Shown here: positions 11,006 through 22,600 of the stretch, piece after piece
How positions within the stretch are numbered: position 1 is the first letter of the stretch
How the letters are laid out: every line of letters begins with the position of its first letter
Source: Verpa conica
Taxonomy: Eukaryota; Ascomycota; Pezizomycetes; Pezizales; Morchellaceae
DNA length: 64,000 nucleotides
Reading direction: 5' to 3'
Assembly: GCA_033030425.1 (NCBI GenBank)
Contig: JAUFSD010000014.1
Span: forward strand, 496,001-560,000
Translations under genes and position numbers: made by a program
The notes under the pieces: generated by a model
Databases searched by the model: none
What the model was told of the DNA's origin: nothing
What the model saw: only the letters and a program-made list of their open reading frames with translations

Positions 11006-12675
11006 TTATTCATCCCCCATTGTATTATCCGCTTGTGGGGTTCTCCTTTCTCTGATGGCTTCGATGGCCTTGGCCTTGGTTGTGCACTTAGGGTCCGACG
11101 ACTTGTGGAGGCTGTTATTGCAGTTTACGCACCTGAAGGGGGCGTGGGTGTACTGGTTCCCCCCTTTGCAGTGTTCGCACTTGTGTAGTCTGGTGTCATG
11201 GGGTCCGGCGCATACTGCGCAGGTGGGTGTTTTTTCTTTGCAGAGCGCTGCGGGGTGGCCTAGCTTGCAGCAGTTTCTGCACTGGGTGGCTGGTCCGTAC
11301 TGGTGGTATTCTTCCATGCGACAGTACTTATTACTGATAACTAGGTGTCTGAGCCCAAGGTTCTCAAAGGTGTGGGTACCGTTGAGGGCGATGACCATAG
11401 TAGAATGGGCCTTGCCCCTTCGGTTTTCCTCCTTACTGAGCCAGTATGGGATTTGGGCCAGCGTGAATTGCTTATAGTTGACTTTGAGGGTGGCTGCCAC
11501 TTCCTCACCTGCTTCCATGGGGGTAGTTCCAATGTCCGTGGGCACTCCGTGCAGGAGGAACTTAGTCGTTTTGGTATTTGCTTTCAACTCGCAGACGTCT
11601 AGGCCACACCTGACCAGGGTCTCCCTGATCTCGTGTTCCCATTTCATGAGGTGGTGGGCGTCTTGGTCGAAGGGGGTGGTGACAATCGCCGTTTGTGGTC
11701 CGATTTTTCTTGCCATGAGCGCTCGCTGCTGCTGTTGTTCCAGGCCCTTGTTGATGTTGTGGAGGATTGCGTTATCTGTGATGGTGGTGGGGATGTTGGT
11801 GGCTGTCTTGACTACCACCTCTCTATTGACTTTGGAGAAAGTAGGTTTAAAGAGGGGGACCTTCTTTTTTTTGAAGACTTTTGACGTCTTCCATTCTCCT
11901 TCAATTGACGGGGGTTCTCCGGATGCCGCTGCTGCGGCGTAGCTTTGCTTTGCCGGGGCTTTTGCTGGTTGCTGTTGTTGTTGGGGTTGTTGTTGTCGCT
12001 GTTGTTGTTATTGCTGTTGTGCCTGTTTAGGGGCCGTTGATGTTTTGGATTGGGGAGGGTTCCTCGGGGGGGTGGAGGGGGTGGGGGGAGAGTTTGTGCG
12101 GTGACTCTCATGTTAATGTCTCCAAGGAGCCTGTTTGCGGTGGTGAGATCCGTGGGGATCCTCTGGGTGTGGTTATAGATTGAATTGAGGGTGGACTTGA
12201 GGGAGCCGACCTCGCTACGAAGCCTGGTTACCTCGTCGCTAACCGCGGCTGTGTTGTTCCTGATGAGCCATGCCAGGTAGTTGAAGGCTTGGGACTTGGA
12301 GATGGCACTTTCCTCCATTTCTAGATAGTTGATTTTTGGGTCAAAGACTTGGGTGAGGAGGGGCTCCTCATCCTCGCTGCTGTCACTGTGGTTACTCTCC
12401 ACGTCCATGGTGTCTTCTGGTGCGGGGGGAATTGTGGGGTCCGGGAAGGTGGAGGGGGAGACTGTGATCTCCGGGGTTTCGTCCGGTCCTCCGACCGTGC
12501 CGAATGGGAGGGTAGACTGTCTAGACATCTTCGTAGGAGAGCTAGACCTGTGGGTGGGGGAAGAGGCGGATTGCTTAAGGGAACGCTTCTCTGGGGACAG
12601 AGGGAGGGTAAAAATACGCCTTGGGGGGGTAAGGGGGGTGGATGGGCTCTCAGGACGCAAGGCTGAGGAATCCAC
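11006..12675 (-). pseudogene. LINE-1 ORF1, frameshifted
   Basis: Homologue of LINE-2 ORF1 in two frames, about 12675-11812 and 11818-11006. The first part has the Ser/Pro-rich N terminus and the acidic stretch. The frame is lost after a low-complexity Gln/Asn region, which in LINE-2 is a glutamine run. The second part carries the conserved middle domain (KFLLHGVPTDIG) and zinc knuckles such as CRNCCKLGHPAALC. The apparent first codon is GTG, as in LINE-2 and LINE-3; no in-frame ATG lies close upstream. Confidence 0.85.
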
Positions 12676-13072
12676 GATGATGTCAAGGTGATATCTTCAA
12701 GCTATCTGATAGCGTTGAAGAGAAGTGTTGATAAAACTAAAGCGGGGTTTGTGTCTGAAGTTATGAAAATAAAAGTTTTTGGTGTGTGTAACCTTCACTT
12801 AGAGTAATACCAGGTGTTGTCGTGAGATGCAAGTAGTAGTAGTAGTAGTAGTAGTATTTATTTCCTATCTAGGCCCGAGGCCCACTAAGTAAGCCGCTAA
12901 GCGGCCGTCTCACCAAAGCGTCCCCTAAAAACAAAACAAAGCAAAACCAAAACAAAGTAAAAATAAAACAACGCAAAACAAAAGTAACAATAAAACCAAG
13001 TAGGTAAAAATAGCGCGAAAAGGAAAAAGCTCCGCCTGCAAACAAAGGAAAAACTTCCTCCGCGCAGGTCGC

Positions 13073-16000
13073 CTATTTCTTTCTAGCATTAAGTTCCGTA
13101 GCGAGTACAAATCGAATGAGGGGATAGCAGTTGCTATCGTTAATGAGTTGGTCCCATGAGTGAGTGGGGTAGTGTTCGTCCACCATAGACTTCCTTTGTT
13201 GTTGATATCGGGGGCAGTCGAGCACGATGTGATTGCTTGATTGTTGTTCGCCGCAGTCGCACGCTGGGGGGGAACCAAAAGGGGAGGGGTCCAGATGAGT
13301 AACTGAGTTTCTAATTCTCCACATTATGCCTGCTGTTCGTCTGTTGACCGTGGCTAGGTGCGGGGTTGGTGTTGGATGGTGTAAATTTGTGTGTCTGATT
13401 CGAAAGGGTAGGCCTTTCAGCCAGGTGAGGGTAACTATTGGTTTGTTGCAGAGAAGTTTCAGACCATCTCGGGCAAGTTTGTCCGCCATGTCGTTGCCTT
13501 TGATGCCTACGTGGGAGGGTGTCCATCTCACGTTTACCGAGCAGCCTTTGTGTTGTAGTTTCTGAATCGTGAGCAGGGCTCTCTGAACTGCTTCTTTTGC
13601 TGGGGCCGCAGCTCCCCCAAGTCGTCTGATAGCAAGTTGGTTATCCACGCAGAGCCAAATGGGTGTGTTGGTAATGTTGGAGTGAAATGAGAAGTCAAGT
13701 GCTTGGGCTATTGCTTCTAGTTCTCCGTCGAGGATGTCCGCGAATCGTCCCAGGTTGAGGTTTCCCTTGTTTTGTGTGGTGCCGTTTACGATCGAGACCC
13801 AGGCTGAACTGACCGAGTCTTTTTTGGATCCGTCTGTGTAGATCCTGTAGATCCCTGGGTGCTTAGCGATCCAGTTCTGGTGTTCGAGGCTTTCCGTTTC
13901 TTTATCTGTGGATGCGATGTGTATGTGGGTATGGGGGAGCCAGGGGGAGAGTATATCCTTCGGGTCTTCTATCTGTAGCTGATGAGTCGATTCTTGTAGA
14001 AGGTGCGCTATTCTTTCCAATCCGAAACCTGTTTTCTTTGTGGGTTTTTTAAGAAGTTGGACTAGCTCTTGTTTGATTTTATTGGAATCCGGGCTTAGCA
14101 GCGCTCTAATTCCATAGCTGATTGACTTAGAGTTGAGTAGGTTTTCCAGCGTGGGGAGTCCTGCTTCGCTTAGTACCGCTTTGGTTGCCGTACGAACTGG
14201 GAGGCTTGTGATGAGACGAGCTGCCCTAAGGTATACTGGTCCGATTCTCCGAATAATGTGGTCCGCTCCTGTCCACCACAGCTCTGAACCCCACAGCATT
14301 GCTGGGATTAGCAGGGACTGGACGAGTTTGTGGATCGTTAGTAGGGTGATGTTCTGATTCTTGGAAAAGTTTCGAATCATAGCCGTAATAGTGGTGGCTC
14401 TGGAGGCCGCCTTGCTCGTTTGCTCCTTAAAGGTGCATTTTTGGTCTATATAGACTCCTAAAATTTTGATTGCCTCTTTGGGGACCACGGGTTTCTGATA
14501 GAGTGGTACTGTTGCAGTGGGGGGTGAGCTTTTACTGGTGGTGGGTAGCAGGTATAGTAGGTCGGCCTTTTCGGGGGAGAATTCTAGGCCTAGGGTATCT
14601 GCCTTATCTTCCTTGGTGGCCATTCTGTCTTTGAGTCTTCGGCTAATAATATTTTGGGTTGTTCCTCCTTGCAGCATTGTGTCGTCGTCCATGTAGACTG
14701 TCCCTCTTTCGTTGACTGACAATTTCGTGGGTAGTATGGGGTCCGCAAATATCATATAGAGGACCGGTGATAGGGGGGAGCCCTGTGGTACTCCCGAGGT
14801 GTACGGAAGGGGTGATGACGTTTCCCCGTCGAAGGAAAAGTGGATGATCCGATTGGTGTTGAAGTTGTCGACCCAGTTGCACAGATAGGTCGGGAACTTC
14901 TTTTCTCTCATTATTTGTACGAGGACCGGGTGTACTACCGAGTTGAAGGCTCCTTTGACGTCGTTGGCTAGGATAGCGGGCCTGATGGGTTCTCTTCCTG
15001 GGTTTTTCTTTTCCCGAAGCCACTTCTGTGCGGGTGTCATTATGGTCATGAGGGCGTCCATGCTGGAGCGTCCTGGTCTCGCTCCCATTTGTTGCTCTGA
15101 CAGTCCTCCACACTGGGTGCCGTATTTGTCTAGTCTGGCCGCCACTATTGACTCTAGTAGTTTGCTCAGGCAGGGTAGTAGGGAAATAGGTCGGTAGGAT
15201 TTCAGGTCCTGGGTGTCCGTTTTTTTGGTTTTAAGGATGGGCACGCACTTGGCTGCTTTCCACTGTTCGGGGTGGATGCCGTGCCACAGTAGTTGAGAAT
15301 AGAGTGTTGGTAAAAGGTCTGGGTTGGCCTGCTGAATGCGGGCTACGACTGGCCACCCTATGCCATCTATGCCTGGGGCCGTTTTGGTATCTCGTTTGAG
15401 CGCAGTATTGATTTCTTCGATGGTAACTGCTTCATAGTGATTACTCATGTCTCTAATAGGGGGATCTAAAAATTTTGGGGGAAGAGGGGTTGGGGAGCGT
15501 CCATTATGGGGGAAGAACGCTTCATTAAGCAGGCGAACTTTCCCCCCAAATGTGCTTTCACCTTGTATGTCTGGGATGCTGGTCGGGCTTCTTCCTCCCT
15601 TGAGGGCCTTCCAGACTGCTCTACTGTCCTTCTTGTTCAATTCCTGGGTAAGGAAGTCTTTTCTGGCGTACCTGACCCCTTTTTTCCAGTCGTTTTGGGT
15701 TTTGTTCCTGTATTTCTTGTGTTCTTCGGTAGGATCGCACCTGTAGAGCTTAGTTGCCCTTCTGGCTATTTGTTTCAGGTCGTCTAGGTGTGTAGACCAC
15801 CATGGGTGGCCTTTTCCTTCGGCTTTTCTGAAGGGAACTGTGTGATCGATTGTGGTGTTGATTCTTTCAAGAATTTTGTTTATGCTGTGTGTTGTTTCTA
15901 AAGCTGAGTTCCACTTTAGTTGGGCGGGGTTAATGGCTTTGATATCCGCCGTAAACTTGTCCCAGTCTGTTTTATTCCACGCTTTTCTGGGGGTGGCCTT

Positions 16001-16701
16001 GCAGGGTTCCAGGGCCCAGAGAGTTTGTGTGAGGCTGTGGTCCGATCCGTGTGAGGCGTCCGGTTCTGTGGCCCATTCCTGGATTAGTAAATTGGGGGTG
16101 CCTCTTGAGAAAGTGAGGTCGATTATGCTGGGTGTGTTTCCGTTTCGGGGGTAGTGCGTGTATTCGGGGCGGTTGTGTAGCAGGAAACCTTCCTCCGTGA
16201 GCCAGTCCACTATGTCGCTTGCTGGGGAGTCGTTTCGAATAACTGCCGGGTGAAGAGGGGTTTTGAAGCTGTACCACCACTCATGGTGGCAGTTCATGTC
16301 CCCTGTAATGTAGCAGTTTTTCCTTGGTTGGAGTTTCGGTAGGGCATTTCTGAGGTGAAGGGATCTCCCTGGGGAGTATAAGTTGTAGAGTTCGACGCGG
16401 GCGCCGTTGATGGTGACTGTAACTCCCAAGAAGCTACTGCCAATCTTCATTGAAATGCTGGGGGAGAGTCCCCAGTCCTTCCGGATATAGGTGACGCACT
16501 TGGGGTTGGATGAGGGAACGAACACGTCAAAACTGTGCATGGTAGGGGGGAGTCCTGATTCTGAAATCCACGGTTCTTGTAAAAACAAAGAAAAAACATT
16601 TTTTGGGTACTGGTTTTTTGAATAACTGAAAGGGTAGAGGCCTGTCCTTTAGCGCAGTTCAGCTGCCACGCTAGGGCTATGCCTGGCTTGTGAGGAGCCA
16701 T
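13073..16701 (-). pseudogene. LINE-2 ORF2, one frameshift
   Basis: ORF2 begins at the ATG directly abutting the ORF1 stop (TAA then ATG at 16704-16699). The first residues MAPHKPGIALAWQLNCAKG match the other copies. The frame is lost near 16600, where an A run is one base shorter than in LINE-1. It then stays open to 13073 for about 1170 residues. Domains in order: APE endonuclease (FLQEPWISESG, GDMNCHHEWW, HGSDHSLT), RT (GVPQGSPLSP, YMDDDTML), RNase H (YTDGSK, DGELEAIA, DNQLAIRRL, SHVGIKGNDMADKLA) and a terminal CDCGEQQSSNHIVLDC zinc-binding cluster. Only the homopolymer deletion separates it from an intact ORF. A sequencing error there cannot be excluded. Confidence 0.9.
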
Positions 16702-18378
16702 TTATTCATTACCCATTTCGTTGTCCACGGGTTGGGTTCTCCTTTCTCTGATGGCCGCGATGGCTCTGGCCTTGGCTGGGCACGAGGGCTCCGATGATTT
16801 GTGGAGGCTGTTGTTGCAGTTAACGCACCTGTGGGGTGTGTGGGTGCACTGATGTCCGCCTTTGCAGTGTTCGCACTTGTGCTGTCTGGTATCGTGTGGT
16901 GCGGCGCACACTGCGCAGGTGGGTGTCTTTTCCTTGCACAGTGCTGTGGGGTGGCCCAGTTTGCAGCACTTTCTGCACTGGGTGGCCGGTCCGTACTGGT
17001 GATACTCTTCCATGCGGCAGAACCTGTTGTGAATGGCTAGGTGTCTGAGCCCTAGGCTCTCGAAAGTATGTGTGCCGTTGAGGGCGATGACCATGGTGGA
17101 GTGGGCTTTGTCTCTTCGGTTCTCGTCTTTGCTTAGCCAGTACGGGATTTGGGCTAGGGTGAGTTGCTTGTAGTTCATTCTGATGGTGGCTGCTACTTCC
17201 TCGCCTGCTTCCATAGGGGTGGCTCCGATGTCTGTGGGTACTCCGTGTAGGAGGAACTTGGTTGTTTTGGTGTTGGCTTTGATTTCACTGACGTCTAGGC
17301 CGCACCTGACTAGGGTTTGCCTTATCTCGTGTTCCCATTTCATAAGGTGGTGGGCGTCTTGGTCAAAGGGGGCGGTGACGATGACTGTTTGGGGTCCGAT
17401 TTTTTTTGCCATGAGTGCTCGTTGTTGCTGTGGTTCGAGTCCCTTGTTAACATGATGGAGGATGGCGTTGTTGGTGATGGTGGTGGGTATGTTGGTGGCC
17501 GTCTTGACCACTACTTCTCTGTTTACCTTGGAGAAGGCTGGCCTAAAGAGGGGAACCTTCTTTTTCTTAAAAACCTTGGAGATTTTCCACTCTCCTTCGA
17601 TTGGCGATCCTTCTTCGGGTGCTGCTACTTTAGCGTAGCTTTGTTTTCCCGTGGTTTTTGCTGGCTGCTGTTGCTGTTGCTGTTGGGGTTGTTGTTGGGA
17701 TTGTTGTTGTTGTTGTTGCTGTTGCTGCTGTGCCTGCCTTGGGGCTGCTGGTGTTTTGGATTGAGGGGGATTTCTTGGGGGAGGTGGGGGAAAGACTTGT
17801 GCGGTGACCCTCGTATTGATGTCGCCGAGGAGTCTATTTGCGGTGGTAAGGTCCGTTGGGATCCTCTGGGTGTGATTATAGATGGAATTGAGGGTGCTTT
17901 TGAGAGAGCCGATCTCTCCCCGAAGTCTGGTGACCTCGTCGCTGACCGCTGCCGTGTTGTTCCTGATGAGCCACGCCAAGTAGTTAAAGGCTTGAGACTT
18001 AGTGATGGCGCTTTCTTCCATCTCCAAGTAGTTCACGTTAGGGTCGAAGACTTGGGTGAGGAGGGGCTCCTCGTCTTCACTGCTGTTGCTGTGGTTGCTT
18101 TCCACGTCCATGGTGTCTTCTGGTGCGGGGGGGACTGTGGGGTCTGGGAAGGTGGAGGGAGAGATCGTGACTTCCGGGGTTTCGTCTGGTCCTCCGACCG
18201 TACCAAATGGAAGAGTGGATTGTCTAGACATCTTAGTGGGCGAGCTAGACCTGTGGGTGGGGGAGGAAGCGGATCGCTTAAGGGAGCGCTTCTCTGGAGA
18301 CAGAGGAAGAGTAAAGATACGCCTTGGGGGGGTAAGGGGGGTGGATGGGCTCTCAGGACGCGAGGCTGAGGTATCCAC
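16702..18378 (-). CDS. LINE-2 ORF1, zinc-knuckle nucleic-acid-binding protein
   Basis: A single 558-residue frame. The N terminus is Ser/Pro/Thr-rich (SRPESPSTPLTPPRRIF) and basic, followed by an acidic patch and a glutamine run (around residues 210-240). A conserved middle domain contains KFLLHGVPTDIGATPMEAG. Near residues 450-540 lie several zinc-binding motifs: CRKCCKLGHPTALC (CX2CX4HX4C), CAVCAAPHD, CEHCKGGHQC and CVNCNNSLHKSS. LINE ORF1 proteins of this kind bind element RNA. The frame opens with GTG; the first in-frame ATG (MSRQSTLPFG) is about 50 codons downstream, yet the preceding sequence is conserved among all three LINEs. The stop TAA is followed immediately by the ORF2 ATG. Confidence 0.88.
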   Translation of the reverse strand: MDTSASRPESPSTPLTPPRRIFTLPLSPEKRSLKRSASSPTHRSSSPTKMSRQSTLPFGTVGGPDETPEVTISPSTFPDPTVPPAPEDTMDVESNHSNSSEDEEPLLTQVFDPNVNYLEMEESAITKSQAFNYLAWLIRNNTAAVSDEVTRLRGEIGSLKSTLNSIYNHTQRIPTDLTTANRLLGDINTRVTAQVFPPPPPRNPPQSKTPAAPRQAQQQQQQQQQQSQQQPQQQQQQQPAKTTGKQSYAKVAAPEEGSPIEGEWKISKVFKKKKVPLFRPAFSKVNREVVVKTATNIPTTITNNAILHHVNKGLEPQQQRALMAKKIGPQTVIVTAPFDQDAHHLMKWEHEIRQTLVRCGLDVSEIKANTKTTKFLLHGVPTDIGATPMEAGEEVAATIRMNYKQLTLAQIPYWLSKDENRRDKAHSTMVIALNGTHTFESLGLRHLAIHNRFCRMEEYHQYGPATQCRKCCKLGHPTALCKEKTPTCAVCAAPHDTRQHKCEHCKGGHQCTHTPHRCVNCNNSLHKSSEPSCPAKARAIAAIRERRTQPVDNEMGNE

Positions 18379-18547
18379 GATGGTATCGATGTAGTGTCTT
18401 CACGCTATCTGATAGCGTTGAAGAGGAATGTTGATAAAACTAAAGCGGGGTTTGTGTCTGAGGTTATGAAAATAAAAAGTTTTGGTGTGTGTAACCGTCG
18501 CTTAGAGTAATACCAGGTGTTTTTGTATCCCTATCGAGAGATGCAAG

Positions 18548-18798
18548 TTGTTGCGTGAAGAACTAACAAACTGACAGAGATCCGTCCCTTTTATACCCTC
18601 TCTGGAGGGACGCTGAGATCAACAATGCGACAATATGAAACTGAAGGAGCGACCTCCTTCTACATGAACCTATAGACGTCTCGTCCTGCGAGGCGTACTT
18701 CTTACATGACCAATGAGAACAGGAATCCTACGAGATATGAAACAATACATAAAACAAGGAGATAGACAAGGCAGACTAGGAAATGGGTGTTCTTGACA
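18548..18798 (+). repeat. Solo LTR, family E, right part
   Basis: Continuation of the E LTR that starts at 5821, ending TTCTTGACA at 18798 before the duplication GAGGC. It contains a TATA-like TTTTATACC near 18591 followed by a CTCTCTGGAGGG palindromic stretch. Confidence 0.8.
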
Positions 18799-18845
18799 GA
18801 GGCATCCACGATAAGGCTAGCAACCATCTGAAGGAAACCAAAGAA
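18799..18845 (+). pseudogene. Gypsy integrase fragment, middle piece
   Basis: A short in-frame bridge of the Gypsy pol gene (…IHDKASNHLKETKE) between the E LTR duplication and the Copia duplication AAGAA (18841-18845). It joins the frames at 5820 and 24671. Confidence 0.7.
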
Positions 18846-19460
18846 TGTTATTTTTTCGAGATTCTCAGTCTGTCTTTCCTTGTTTGTATAACATTTTATC
18901 TCCATTTGCTACATTTCATTACGATGACGGTTCTGATTGTTTTTTCGATACATTTTTACATTTATTACATTTTACATAACTACTAATGTTTATCGAAAGG
19001 TCGCATACCTTATTACTCACATGTATTGCGCCATTTGTTATGAGTCATATTTTGTTGCGCTCATTTATGTTTACTCAACACACCATTTCGCTTACAAGCA
19101 TTGTATTACTCATTTCTTTTGGTTACCTTTACTTTGTTACGGTTTTCAGGGTTAAACGGCGTTCCCACCTCGATTTTCACATAGTTATCTCGGTTGGAGG
19201 ATAAAGGACTTTTCTGTATAAATAGCGGGCCGTTCTCCCTCTCTCTGGGACAGTAATTCTCTAGACATAGACGACAATCTACTACGCTATCTTGTTTGGT
19301 ATTACATGCTCAGAATCCTCGCTTGCCTGTTCTTTATAGTAATAGTCTACTCTGTTGCTACCACCCATTCACTGGCTTTACGCTTCTTTCTGTGCATCGT
19401 ACCTGTAGAGTTATACCATTAGGACTTGCGTCCTAAGCTGTTACTCCGCTATTTTCCACA
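18846..19460 (+). repeat. Copia A 5' LTR
   Basis: 615 bp, TGTTATTTTTT...TTTTCCACA. A TATA box (TATAAATA) lies at 19217-19224 and presumably drives the genomic transcript. A 7 bp-stem hairpin, TTAGGAC-TTGC-GTCCTAA, lies about 25 bp from the 3' end. Confidence 0.95.
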
Positions 19461-19480
19461 GGTTATGAGCCCGGCTGCAC
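19461..19480 (+). promoter_or_regulatory. Copia primer-binding site, initiator tRNA-Met half
   Basis: GGTTATGAGCCCGGCTGCAC begins at the first base after the LTR. It is complementary to the anticodon arm (CTCATAACC) expected in fungal initiator tRNA-Met. This resembles the internal-tRNA priming known for Drosophila copia rather than priming from the tRNA 3' end. Copia B has the same 20 bases at 54871-54890. Confidence 0.75.
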
Positions 19481-19615
19481 ACAACAGCTAACTCTAATCT
19501 CACAACAACACTGGCGTCTTCTGCTGTCACCTCCCCTGCACGCTCACCCTCTCCAACTCTATCCGAACTAGACCTCCTCACATACCCTGAGTTATCACTC
19601 AATCACCCCATCGAA

Positions 19616-22600
19616 ATGTCGAACGCTGGCGAACCATCTGGCACTCAAGACCCGATTCAGGAGACAGTTGAAGAACTGAACCTCTCCTTTTCGGAACGCG
19701 TCAGCAAGGACAAACCTATCACCATCAAACTCGACAATGTGCGCCCTCTTGAGGGTCAACACAACTACAACACGTGGGCAGCAGTGATGAAAATCATCCT
19801 GAAAGGGATGAAGGTCTACGAAATCGTGGTGGACGGAGCTGAACCACCAACCGGTTCAAGCGCAAAAGAGAAAGCAGCATACGAATCTCTATGCAACCAA
19901 GCCTCAGCGGTCTTCATTCAGGTTGTTTCAACCGATCTTTTGGAGAAAATCATCGAACTGGAACATCCCCACAAAATGTGGACTTACCTGAGAGCAGAAT
20001 TCTATCGTGACACTGCTTATGCCATGGTCTCTCAGATCATGAACCTCACAAATCTTTCAGTTACCTACGACCCTTCCCTACCAATTTCACAGTTCATCTC
20101 ATCGTTCGAAACCGAGTGGCTAAGGCTCTACAAAATGGCCAAAAGCTCCAAAGACGACTATCGAGTACTGTTCGCAAAGTTCCTGGAACAAGACAAGGCG
20201 AAACGAGACTTCCTGCTTGGCTTTATTGTTAAGCACCATTCAAATGTCGTGGACAATCTGTCTACAAAAGACGACCTCACTTTTTCGGATGTCAAACAAC
20301 GCCTCCTCGAACTCAGCCATCAAGACACCTCCTCCCTTCCCGATCAGCAAGCCCTTTTTGCGGCAAAACAAAAACAAAAGACCTACAAAAAGCCTGTTAC
20401 CACGGCTCCACCACCCAAAATTGATGTTGAAACTTGTTCCTGGTGCAATGCACATCGTAAAGATGCCCCCCTAAAGGACAGACAACACAAATGGGAAGCC
20501 TGCGACAAGCTAAAGGCGATGCAAGCTGAAAGGAAGAAGAACAAGAAAGGGAAATCGGAAAAAGCACTGGTTGCAACGGGGAAAGACTCTGACTCGGTAA
20601 GAAGAAACTCCCTATTTTACTTTGACACTGGAGCAACCTCTCATATGTGCCCCCTCGCAGAACGGTTCGAGTCTCTCCAGACATGTTCCGGATTTGTGAA
20701 GTCCTCTTCAAAGGCTTCCATGGCGATAAAGGGAAAAGGCACTGTGGTGATGGACTCTGTGTTAAATGATGGGACTATTTCTTCTTTTCGTGTTCATGAT
20801 GTTTTATTTGTACCTGAACTAGAGCGACCGTTACTTTCTTGGAGGAAAATTAAGGAAAAGGGATATACCATGGTTGGTAAAGGGGATCTGATTTCAATTG
20901 TTAAGCATAATAAAATTCTTTTCGAAGCAGTTTTTGACGGAACACTTTTTAAAATACCCGAAGTAAACGACGCAGCATTCCTCACATTTGACTTTTGGCA
21001 CTCTGCTTTAGGACACCTAGCTCCAAGCTCTATTGAGAAGGCTAAGGAACTTTACAGTGATGCCTCAGTCATACCACAGGCACCAACAAACTTTCACTGC
21101 CCCCAATGTTCACTCTCGAAGTCTACACACAGCAAACCAAAATCTTCCAATACACGAGCTACCCAGAAGTTGGAACTAATACATTCCGATCTATGTGGCC
21201 CCTTCCCAGTACCTAGCTACGGAAACTCCCTCTATTACATCACCTTTATCGATGACAAGACTAGAGTTTCCTGGGTTCGGTTCCTAAAGAAGAAGTCAGA
21301 TACGGCGAAAGCTATTGAAGATTTCGTCAAGGAAGTTGAACTCCAGTATAGTCTACCTGTCAAAAGGTTTAGGACTGACAACGGAGGAGAGTATGTCAAC
21401 AATACCCTGTTGACCTTCTTTGCAAACAAAGGGATCGTGCACGAATTAACTCCACCATACTCCCCCGAGTCAAATGGTGTTGCTGAACGACTGAACAGAA
21501 CCATTGGTGAAGCTGTGAGAGCCATGATACTCCCCCTCGGAGACAAACGATTATGGGCCGATGCTGTCGCCACCTTCATTTACATTAAAAACCGTCAACC
21601 ACACTCAAGTGTCAAGAATCAGACACCCTATGAGTGCTTCCACGATATAAAACCAACGATTCATCACCTCCAACCCTTTGGCAGAGAATGCTACGTTCAC
21701 ATACCTGAGAATAAACGCTCAGCTGGCAGCAAACTCTCTCCTAGGGCAACTAGAGGCATCTTTACCGGATACACCAATGTCAACCATCACTACCGAGTGT
21801 TCCTACCAGAAGAAAAGAAGTCAGTCATAACAGGCGATGTCTTTTTTCCACCTCTGAAGCCAGAAGGGGCTCAGTTAACGAGCAAAACCCCTATCAAACA
21901 CGTTGTACGGAAATCACCCAACACATCTATCTCCTACACAGAGACTGAAGGGTTTCCAACTGACGAGATGTGGTTTAACTGGATGGATCGCAACCCTGAA
22001 ACTGCAAACACTTGGTTTCATCAAGGGCATCCTAAGGTCACTACTCTCTTTCAGCAAGCGTACGAAAATGGAAAACGTGATGGCTTCCTAGGACCTCAAT
22101 TTTGGGAATTTCAAAACCCAAATCCTTCAATTCAATCTTCCAATAATGATGATCTATACGTCAATCCGAATAACATTCCACCCTCACCTACACCCTCTGC
22201 AATGGACCTTGACTCGTTAGTCGGCTCACTTCGACTTTCACAAACGGGACAGTCAGATCCTATGTCAGAAGTATCACACCATCCACAGTTACCCCTCGAT
22301 GAATCCCTACCTTCCTTCCACTCGTCATTTCAAGCACCTAGAACACGCTATGGCAGAGAGATACACCCTCCAAGAGAATGGTGGATAGTACCTCGCGTAC
22401 CTACTCCTCCTCCTGCATCTTCGGAACATGGGTCCACTCTACCTGACGCTGAACCTCTTATGATTGAAGACACACCATCGGAAGATACCATTCTGGTGTC
22501 AGTTCTCGAAGTCAATGAACCTAAGACCTACCGACAAGCAGTTAACTCAGCTGACTCGGATAAATGGACTCTGGCCATGAACGAAGAACTTGATTCACTT

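Larger units (their letters stand above)
5928..12824 (-). mobile_element. LINE-1: Tad-like non-LTR retrotransposon (degraded)
   Basis: A reverse-strand LINE with two ORFs. ORF1 is a zinc-knuckle protein; ORF2 has endonuclease, reverse transcriptase and RNase H. The 3' end has the two-hairpin structure (about 5961-6003), AATAAATAC and a (TAC)n tail at 5928-5955. The 5' UTR resembles LINE-2 and LINE-3 closely (ACACACCAAAA, then TTTTATTTTCATAACTTC). The likely target duplication is ATGCAAG, seen at 5921-5927 and 12827-12833. Two solo Copia LTRs (8242-8849 and 9668-10279) are inserted in ORF2. ORF1 is frameshifted and ORF2 has a nonsense codon, so it is inactive. Confidence 0.9.
12834..18537 (-). 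mobile_element. LINE-2: Tad-like non-LTR retrotransposon, nearly intact
   Basis: Reverse-strand LINE placed directly against the 5' end of LINE-1. The (TAC)n tail is at 12834-12854 and the two-hairpin 3' structure at about 12856-12910. The 5' end is near 18537. The flanking words GAGATGCAAG (12824-12833 and 18538-18547) look like its target duplication, and the same ATGCAAG precedes LINE-1. ORF1 is open and ORF2 has a single 1-nt deletion in an A run. This copy is younger than LINE-1, having no LTR insertions. Confidence 0.9.

Noticed and set aside
17317..18369. A 350-residue plus-strand frame opposite LINE-2 ORF1
   Set aside because: It is antisense to a well-supported coding sequence and its composition (Gly/Leu/Trp) follows from the codon use of the sense strand.
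18986..19204. A 72-residue hydrophobic frame (MFIERSHTLLLTCIAPF...) present in every Copia LTR
   Set aside because: It stays open only because the LTR copies are nearly the same; two overlapping frames are open as well, and the TATA box lies downstream of it.
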